DNA of 5,865 bases from Treponema sp. (GTDB lineage: Bacteria > Spirochaetota > Spirochaetia > Treponematales > Breznakiellaceae), in assembly GCA_031281855.1 (NCBI GenBank), contig JAITEW010000078.1:1-5865 (forward strand), written 5' to 3'. A program made the translations under genes and the position numbers. Under the pieces are notes generated by a model, which saw only the letters and a program-made list of their open reading frames with translations, searched no databases and was not told the origin of the DNA. Of this stretch, positions 1 through 4,603 are shown in pieces; position 1 is the stretch's first letter; each line of letters opens with the position of its first letter.

Positions 1-1095
1 GTGCTCAACGACCGCGGGACCTTCCTCTATACCCGCGCGGGGACTTTCAATGTAGATGAGGACGGCACCCTGGTGAACCCAGCTAACGGCATGATGGTCC
101 AGGGATGGATGGCCCAGGACATAGACGGGACCCAGATTCTGGACGTTTCCAGGGACGTGGAAAACCTGGTTATCCCCATAGGCGCCAAAGATCCCGCCAG
201 GGCCACTTCTATGGTGAACTTCGCCTGTAACCTGGACAAACGGACCGCTGAAGTTCCTGAAGGGGCCAATGAACTCCAGATCCGGGAAGGGACCTGGTCA
301 ACGTCAATAAAGATCAACGATTCTTTCGGCGACGTTCACCAGCTCAGGGTGGAATTTACCCGCGTGCCCGGGGTGAACAACTCCTGGAACGCTTCGGTAA
401 CCGTGGACCCCGAAAACCCGGTGCCCACCAACGCCTCTATCGGCCTTGGCGAAGCGCCTCCGGCCCCCGGGGGGGCTTCGGTCTTTAACGTAACCTTCTC
501 CAATAATGGAACCCTCCTTTCTGCGGCGGACGGCGCCGGGAACGAGTCCGGCGGCGAAGGGGAGGTGCTTATGAACATAGGCTACGACGTGCAGAGCGCC
601 ACTCCCGGTGACGACGGGGCTATAGTACGCCAGAACTTCACCCTTAACCTGGGCACTGTGGGCAGCACGGTCAATTCCATTACCCAGTTCGCGGAGCAGA
701 GCTCCTCAAAGGCAGTGACCCAGGACGGCCGCACTATGGGCTACATGGACAACTTCAAGATCGACGGTTCCGGGATCATCACCGGCATCTTCTCCAACGG
801 CACCACCAGGGTTCTGGGCCAGGTGGCCCTGGCGAGCTTCCCCAACCAGGGGGGGCTCGAAAAAACCGGGGACAACACCTTCAGGGTAAGCAACAACTCA
901 GGGGCCGCCAATATCGGCCCTTCGGGCATAGCCGGCAAGGGCAAGATCCTGGCAGGGGCCCTGGAAATGTCCAACGTAGACATGGCCGATCAGCTCACGG
1001 ACATGATCATCACCCAGCGCGGTTTCCAGGTGAATTCCAGGACCATCCAAACCGCCGACCAGCTCCTGCAGGAACTCCTGACGCTGAAACGGTAG
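1..1095 (+). CDS. flgE: Flagellar hook protein FlgE, 5'-truncated by the window edge
   Basis: Subunit of the flagellar hook, the flexible joint between the basal body and the filament, exported by the flagellar type III system. The visible 364 codons start mid-protein: the first codon (GTG) is an internal valine, and the fragment opens with a typical FlgE stretch (FLYTRAGTFNVDEDGTLVNP). About 100 N-terminal residues (D0/D1 helix) are therefore missing. Residues ~20-60 and ~245-285 belong to domain D1. Residues ~85-240 are the more variable outer domain. The C-terminus (residues ~320-364: MSNVDMADQLTDMIITQRGF, then NSRTIQTADQLLQEL) is the conserved D0 coiled-coil segment. Lys63 and Cys76 are 13 residues apart, the same spacing as the Lys165/Cys178 pair that forms a lysinoalanine cross-link between hook subunits in T. 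denticola. Asn77 follows the Cys. The gene ends with TAG, 26 bases before flbD. The family identification is secure. Confidence 0.97.
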   Translation: MLNDRGTFLYTRAGTFNVDEDGTLVNPANGMMVQGWMAQDIDGTQILDVSRDVENLVIPIGAKDPARATSMVNFACNLDKRTAEVPEGANELQIREGTWSTSIKINDSFGDVHQLRVEFTRVPGVNNSWNASVTVDPENPVPTNASIGLGEAPPAPGGASVFNVTFSNNGTLLSAADGAGNESGGEGEVLMNIGYDVQSATPGDDGAIVRQNFTLNLGTVGSTVNSITQFAEQSSSKAVTQDGRTMGYMDNFKIDGSGIITGIFSNGTTRVLGQVALASFPNQGGLEKTGDNTFRVSNNSGAANIGPSGIAGKGKILAGALEMSNVDMADQLTDMIITQRGFQVNSRTIQTADQLLQELLTLKR

Positions 1096-1121
1096 TATAC
1101 GGCGTTTTTTAGAAGGGCATA

Positions 1122-1319
1122 ATGATTAAGGTAACCAGGCTTAACGGGAAAGAGTACTTCATCAACCCTCACCAGATTGAATACATAGAGGTGCGGCCCG
1201 ACACCACCCTGATGATGCTGTCGGGCAAATCCGTTGTCGTTCTTGAAAAGGTTGACGAAGTAATCGAACGCATTGTGGAATACCGCAGGCGCATTGGTTA
1301 TTTCAAAAATGAGGAGTAG
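1122..1319 (+). CDS. flbD: FlbD/SwrD family small motility protein
   Basis: A 65-residue protein of the FlbD (SwrD) family, whose usual length is 60-75 residues. The N-terminal part carries the family pattern (MIKVTRLNGKEYFINPHQIE, then a short strand with the acidic-aromatic motif YIEVRPDTT). The region around residues 33-45 (LSGKSVVVLEKVDEV) is a strand-helix unit and the tail is basic. No signal peptide or membrane segment is visible. In Bacillus subtilis the homologue SwrD is needed for full stator power and swarming. Its place directly before motA in spirochaetes and Bacillus fits that role, although the molecular mechanism is not established. The start is ATG with AGAAGGG at 1111-1117, four bases upstream. 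This FlbD is unrelated to the Caulobacter sigma-54 activator of the same name. Confidence 0.93.
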   Translation: MIKVTRLNGKEYFINPHQIEYIEVRPDTTLMMLSGKSVVVLEKVDEVIERIVEYRRRIGYFKNEE

Positions 1320-1334
1320 GATGAGGAGCAGATA

Positions 1335-2117
1335 GTGGACATATCAACTATAATCGGGGTTATAGGCTGTTTCGCCATGGTCGGCGTGGGTATCATCTCC
1401 GGAGGAACCGGACTCATGACCTATATCGATATTCCGTCGGTCTTTATCGTCGTACTGGGGTCCTATTTCGGCCTTTTTACTTTTAGTAATCTTTCTTCCT
1501 CCATTGGGATATTCAGCACCCTGGGCCTGACCTTCAAGGTTCCTAACCTGAACGAACAGGGCATTATACAAAAACTCATGGCAATGTCCGAAAAGGCCCG
1601 GCGCGAGGGGCTGCTCGCTTTGGAAGAGGAACTGGAGGATCTGGACGACGAGTTTATGAAAAAAGGCCTCCGTCTTGTGGTGGACGGCACCGACGCCGAG
1701 ATCATCCGTTCCCTTATGGAAACGGAACTCAACCAGATCCAGGAACGGCATGTGGCGAAAATATCCATGGTCAACATGTGGGGAAGTCTGGCGCCGGGCC
1801 TCGGGATGCTGGGAACTGTTATCGGCCTTATCGCTATGTTGAAAAACATGGAAGACAAAAGCTCCCTGGGTACCAACATGGCCGTCGCCCTTATCACAAC
1901 CCTGTACGGCTCCGTTATAGCAAACCTCTTTATGATACCCATGGCCGGCAAGCTCAAAGCCCAGGACGCCAATGAATCAAAAGTCAAGGAAATGATGATC
2001 GAAGGCATTCTTTCTATACAGGCAGGGGATAACCCGAGAATTCTCGCAACCAAGCTCCTTTCGTACCTTACCCCTACGGACCGCAAATCCGCGGAAGCCG
2101 AATTCCTCAAGGATTAG
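1335..2117 (+). CDS. motA: Flagellar motor stator protein MotA
   Basis: Inner-membrane stator subunit that, with MotB, forms the proton channel driving flagellar rotation. It has 260 residues, close to the usual ~255-295. Four membrane segments are visible: residues ~4-23, ~32-52, ~146-170 and ~178-203. The large cytoplasmic loop (~60-140) carries the rotor-contact motif RREGLLALEEELE; Arg89 and Glu97 align with E. coli Arg90 and Glu98, which act on FliG. The channel prolines are present: Pro154 (in LAPGLGMLGTVIGL, equivalent to E. coli Pro173) and Pro202 (in FMIPMAG, equivalent to Pro222). The start is GTG at 1335 with AGGAG at 1324-1328, six bases upstream; the frame cannot extend further because the next in-frame codon block upstream contains the flbD stop TAG (1317-1319). 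The gap to motB is three bases, so translational coupling is likely. Several features (the PGLGMLGTVIGLI pattern) resemble the Bacillus/Aquifex type more than the enterobacterial type. Confidence 0.97.
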   Translation: MDISTIIGVIGCFAMVGVGIISGGTGLMTYIDIPSVFIVVLGSYFGLFTFSNLSSSIGIFSTLGLTFKVPNLNEQGIIQKLMAMSEKARREGLLALEEELEDLDDEFMKKGLRLVVDGTDAEIIRSLMETELNQIQERHVAKISMVNMWGSLAPGLGMLGTVIGLIAMLKNMEDKSSLGTNMAVALITTLYGSVIANLFMIPMAGKLKAQDANESKVKEMMIEGILSIQAGDNPRILATKLLSYLTPTDRKSAEAEFLKD

Positions 2118-2120
2118 GAC

Positions 2121-2852
2121 ATGGCCAAGAAAAAGAAGCCCGATGCCGGCAGCGCCAGCGCCGAGTGGATCACTACTTACTCCGACTTGGTTTCCCTCAT
2201 GATGTGCTTCTTTGTCATGCTTTATAATCCTGACGACGTGGATCCCGCGCAGCTTGCGGCTATGGTCTCGGCTTTCACCAACGCCGGGATGGGGGCCAGC
2301 ACCGGGGGGAATACGCTTTCGAAGGGCAAAAGCGCCGATCTGGGCAACACGATCATGTCCCTCCCTGCTACCGACTTTGGCCGCTCCCTGGGAACTGCCC
2401 TCAGAAAGGCGATAAGCCTTTTCAATCCCGAGGTAAAGTCCAACAAGGTAAAGCTTACCCATGACGAGCGGGGACTGGTGATAAGCCTGGCTTCGGACGC
2501 CTTTTTTAATCCCGCCAGCGCAAGGATCAATATCGAGGAAACCAGGAGCATACTCCTCGGCGTCGCGGGGCTTCTGAATTCCGATGAGGTCAGAGGAAAG
2601 AAATTCCGCGTCGAAGGGCATACGGATTCGGTTGACGTGGACCCCGCGGGCCCCTGGCAGGATAACTGGCAGCTCTCTTCAGAGCGGGCCATCGCGGTGC
2701 TCCGCTACCTGACCGCCTTTGGGGTTGACGAACGGCGTTTCCAGGTAGCCGGTTTCGCGGATACCATGCCGGTCAGTTCAAACAGCACCCCTGAAGGCAG
2801 GGCCTACAACCGGCGCGTAGACATTATTATACTGGATGAAGGGCATTTATGA
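2121..2852 (+). CDS. motB: Flagellar motor stator protein MotB
   Basis: Stator subunit that carries the proton-binding aspartate and anchors the stator to peptidoglycan. It has 243 residues, on the short side (B. subtilis ~260, E. coli ~308). Order of parts: a basic cytoplasmic start (AKKKK); a single membrane helix at residues ~15-36 (WITTYSDLVSLMMCFFVMLY) with Asp22 in the position of E. coli Asp32; a plug/linker region ~37-105; and an OmpA-like peptidoglycan-binding domain ~110-240. The OmpA motif is intact: VEGHTDS at 164-170, NWQLSSERA at 182-190 and GRAYNRRVDI at 226-235. The start is ATG with AAGGA at 2109-2113, which overlaps the end of motA, indicating coupled translation. The gene ends in two adjacent stop codons, TGA TGA (2850-2855). 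Confidence 0.97.
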   Translation: MAKKKKPDAGSASAEWITTYSDLVSLMMCFFVMLYNPDDVDPAQLAAMVSAFTNAGMGASTGGNTLSKGKSADLGNTIMSLPATDFGRSLGTALRKAISLFNPEVKSNKVKLTHDERGLVISLASDAFFNPASARINIEETRSILLGVAGLLNSDEVRGKKFRVEGHTDSVDVDPAGPWQDNWQLSSERAIAVLRYLTAFGVDERRFQVAGFADTMPVSSNSTPEGRAYNRRVDIIILDEGHL

Positions 2853-2876
2853 TGAGAAGTGCGGAGGTAATTAACT

Positions 2877-3431
2877 ATGGGCGATGCTGATGAACTTGAT
2901 CTTGACAGCGGTGATTCAGGCGGAATAGATACAGGCGCGAAAAAACCTTCCGGTATTGCGGCGCTGCTGCCGAATTTGCTCAAATTTGCGGCTATCGGCC
3001 TGGGAGCTTTGATATTTATTGTCACTGTGTCGGTCATTACTTATAACATTCTCAATAAAAGCGGGCAATCCCAGACAGTGATCCCCGAGAATTCCCCTTA
3101 TGTAGGCGCCAGGCCCCAGTATTCCATGTATACCGCTATCGGCCTTATACGGACAGGAACCAAGGATCCTGTCCCGTACTCGGTGGTAGTGGATATGGTA
3201 ATCGGCTATGACATGAACGACAACGCCGCGGCTTCGGAATTTACCGGAAGGCTTTACGAACTGCGGGACTTTGTGCGGAGTTTCTTCCGGTCCAGGATGG
3301 CCGCCGAGCTTCAACCCGAAAACGAAGCCCGGCTGAAACAGGAAATCCTCGAAGCCCTGAATACCCGGGTGCTGAATTCGGCGAAGGCGCGGATAATACT
3401 GTTCAACCAGTTGGACGTAATGGAGATGTAA
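2877..3431 (+). CDS. fliL: Flagellar basal body-associated protein FliL
   Basis: Single-pass inner-membrane protein that surrounds or supports the stator units. In spirochaetes and other bacteria its loss affects stator recruitment or stability and flagellar orientation. It has 184 residues, in the normal range. A hydrophilic acidic N-terminus (residues 1-20, rich in Asp/Gly/Ser) is followed by a membrane helix at ~34-57 and a periplasmic domain at ~75-184. The C-terminal part shows the family pattern: RLYELRDFVRSFFRSR, then a charged helix (ENEARLKQEILEALN) and a final strand (ARIILFNQLDVMEM) typical of FliL tails. The start is ATG with a clear GGAGGT at 2863-2868, eight bases upstream. The 24-base gap after motB keeps it in the same transcription unit. 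FliL sequences diverge strongly, so context supports the call along with the tail motif. Confidence 0.94.
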   Translation: MGDADELDLDSGDSGGIDTGAKKPSGIAALLPNLLKFAAIGLGALIFIVTVSVITYNILNKSGQSQTVIPENSPYVGARPQYSMYTAIGLIRTGTKDPVPYSVVVDMVIGYDMNDNAAASEFTGRLYELRDFVRSFFRSRMAAELQPENEARLKQEILEALNTRVLNSAKARIILFNQLDVMEM

Positions 3432-3464
3432 CGAAAACCTTCTATGCCAGGAGAGGTGGGGGGA

Positions 3465-3492
3465 TTATCGAATGCTGGTTTTATGGTATAAT
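3465..3492 (+). promoter_or_regulatory. Candidate sigma-70 extended -10 promoter for fliM-fliY
   Basis: A perfect TATAAT at 3487-3492 is preceded by TGG (3484-3486), giving the TGn extended -10 form. The best -35 match is weak (TTATCG at 3465-3470, 16-base spacer, three of six consensus bases), which is tolerated in extended -10 promoters. Transcription would begin near 3499, leaving a leader of about 70 bases before fliM that includes both hairpins. It could be chance, since the region is also inside a read-through operon. Confidence 0.5.
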
Positions 3493-3549
3493 CGGGACAA
3501 ACTCATCGCAGCTAATTGGAGTTTTGGCGCCGCCAAAGCTCTGAAATAA
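3472..3549 (+). other. Possible 25-codon small ORF upstream of fliM
   Basis: An ATG at 3472 opens a 25-codon frame ending in TAA at 3547-3549. A purine-rich Shine-Dalgarno-like stretch (GGAGAGGTGGGGGG, 3450-3463) ends eight bases before it. The predicted peptide begins MLVLWYNRDKLIAANW and ends in a basic, alanine-rich tail; it has two tryptophans and no recognisable domain. The frame runs through the hairpin at 3519-3541 and stops just before the fliM ribosome-binding hairpin, so a translating ribosome could open both. An open frame of this length can easily arise by chance, and the -10 element lies inside it, so this is a candidate only. Confidence 0.18.
3519..3541 (+). promoter_or_regulatory. 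Strong hairpin in the fliM leader
   Basis: GAGTTTTGGC (3519-3528) pairs with GCCAAAGCTC (3532-3541) around a GCC loop. This gives ten pairs with one U-G wobble, extendable by up to three more pairs outward, two of them wobbles. It is not followed directly by a T tract, so it does not look like a plain terminator. It may be a leader structure or an RNA-stability element. Confidence 0.5.
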
Positions 3550-3566
3550 AAAACCGGAGGTTTTTT
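3548..3566 (+). promoter_or_regulatory. fliM Shine-Dalgarno within a GGA-loop hairpin
   Basis: AAAAAACC (3548-3555) and GGTTTTTT (3559-3566) form a perfect 8-bp inverted repeat around the triplet GGA (3556-3558). The fliM Shine-Dalgarno GGAGG (3556-3560) is made of the loop plus the first bases of the 3' arm, so folding would partly hide it. Spacing to the ATG is 11 bases, on the long side. A GGA in a hairpin loop overlapping a Shine-Dalgarno is the usual layout of a CsrA repressor site, but the flanking bases match the CsrA consensus poorly. Confidence 0.5.
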
Positions 3567-3571
3567 ATTCA

Positions 3572-4603
3572 ATGACCGAAGTACTGTCCCAGGAAGAAAT
3601 AGACCAGTTATTAACGGCTATAAACGCCGGGGATACGGAGCCTGAGGATTTCAGGCCTGTTGCGGATACCCGGAAAATCAAGATCTATGACTTCAAACGC
3701 CCGGCTAAATTCTCCAAAGAACAGATCCGTACGCTCTCTATTATGCACGAGACCTTTGCCCGTTTAACTACTACCAGCCTTTCGGCCCAGCTCCGTTCCA
3801 TGGTTCACGTTCATGTCGCATCGGTAGACGAGCTAACCTACGAGGAATTCATCCGTTCCATCCCGACACCTACTACCCTGGCAATCATCAACATGGACCC
3901 CCTCAAAGGCAACGCCATCCTGGAAATCGACCCTGCGGTAACTTTCTCCATTATCGACCGCCTTTTCGGGGGCGTCGGCGAAGGCACCAAGGGCCAGCAT
4001 GAGCTTACGGATATCGAAACGTCTGTCATGGAAGGCATCATTGTCCGTATCCTTGGGAACATGCGGGAGGCCTGGACCACGGTTATCGACCTGCGGCCCA
4101 GGCTGGGGCAGATCGACACGAACCCCCAGTTCGCCCAGATCGTGCCGCCCTCGGAAATGGTTGTTTTGGTAACCCTGGAAACAAAAGTAGGCGACGTGGA
4201 AGGGATGATGAACTTCTGTATTCCCTACCTCACGATAGAGCCGATTAGTACTAAGCTCTCTGCCCAGTTCTGGTACTCTTCTGTACGCCGCGGGGCTACT
4301 ACGGAAAACCTCAATGTATTAAAGGACAAGCTCGCAACAGTCGATGTTAATGTTGTAGCCGAAATCGGAAAAATAAACGTCCCTGTCAGGGATGTGCTTT
4401 CCCTCCAGGTAGGTGATGTAGTGAGGCTGTACAACACCCGGATCGGCGATCCTTATTCCCTGAACATAGGCAACAAGAAAAAGTTCCTGTGCAGGCCCGG
4501 GGTCATTGGAAAGAAAATGGCGGTGCAGGTGATCAAAAAAATCGCCGAACTCGAACAGGAAGAATTTGAAGAACTCGCGACCGAAGGGGAGGAATCATTA
4601 TGA
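3572..4603 (+). CDS. fliM: Flagellar motor switch protein FliM
   Basis: C-ring protein that binds phosphorylated CheY and, with FliG and FliY/FliN, sets the direction of rotation. It has 343 residues, typical of the family (~330-350). The N-terminal CheY-P docking peptide is intact (LSQEEIDQLL, residues 5-14). It is followed by a linker with the conserved KIYDFKRPAKFSKEQIRTL segment (~37-55), a CheC-like middle domain (~45-235) with the FliG-contact motif GGVG at 133-136, and a C-terminal SpoA domain (~250-325, LATVDVNVVAEIGKINVPVR and onward) that pairs with the SpoA domain of FliY. The tail is strongly acidic (EQEEFEELATEGEE). The ATG at 3572 is the only start that preserves the docking peptide. 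The stop overlaps the fliY start (ATGA), so the two are translationally coupled, fitting their assembly in one complex. Confidence 0.98.
   Translation: MTEVLSQEEIDQLLTAINAGDTEPEDFRPVADTRKIKIYDFKRPAKFSKEQIRTLSIMHETFARLTTTSLSAQLRSMVHVHVASVDELTYEEFIRSIPTPTTLAIINMDPLKGNAILEIDPAVTFSIIDRLFGGVGEGTKGQHELTDIETSVMEGIIVRILGNMREAWTTVIDLRPRLGQIDTNPQFAQIVPPSEMVVLVTLETKVGDVEGMMNFCIPYLTIEPISTKLSAQFWYSSVRRGATTENLNVLKDKLATVDVNVVAEIGKINVPVRDVLSLQVGDVVRLYNTRIGDPYSLNIGNKKKFLCRPGVIGKKMAVQVIKKIAELEQEEFEELATEGEESL

Larger units (their letters stand above)
3432..3571 (+). promoter_or_regulatory. fliL-fliM intergenic leader region
   Basis: This 140-base gap is the only sizeable break inside the gene cluster; every other junction here is 26 bases or less. 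It contains a purine/G-rich stretch (3450-3463) ending in six G, an extended -10 element (3484-3492), a 10-bp hairpin (3519-3541) and an A/T-flanked hairpin holding the fliM Shine-Dalgarno (3548-3566). GGA triplets occur at 3450-3452, 3495-3497, 3518-3520 and 3556-3558. The accumulation of such elements suggests that fliM-fliY can be expressed or controlled separately from the upstream motor genes. This is inferred from sequence only. Confidence 0.55.

Noticed and set aside
1..3. GTG as the start codon of the first gene
   Set aside because: The protein opens in the middle of a conserved FlgE segment and lacks the N-terminal D0 helix. The codon is an internal valine at the window edge.
1081..1110. 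Terminator-like ACGCT/GGCGT plus six T after flgE
   Set aside because: The stem is five pairs with a long loop and includes coding bases, and flbD follows 26 bases after flgE with a normal ribosome site. A terminator here would cut the operon.
1317..1337. flbD and motA are in the same frame, separated by one TAG and five codons, so read-through could fuse them
   Set aside because: motA has its own Shine-Dalgarno (AGGAG 1324-1328) and start, and MotA begins with a membrane helix. There is no sign of a read-through signal, so the shared frame is likely chance.
1463..2110. Long open frame on the - strand opposite motA (215 codons)
   Set aside because: It is rich in Ser/Arg runs, has no recognisable domain, and lies opposite a clear MotA gene. 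It is a composition shadow of GC-biased third positions.
1977..2621. - strand open frame (214 codons) across the motA-motB junction
   Set aside because: It spans the boundary of two well-supported + strand genes and shows no protein family features.
3548..3569. A-tract/T-tract inverted repeat before fliM as a bidirectional terminator
   Set aside because: Only two G-C pairs support the stem, and fliM begins at once after it, with the Shine-Dalgarno inside. A translational role is more plausible.
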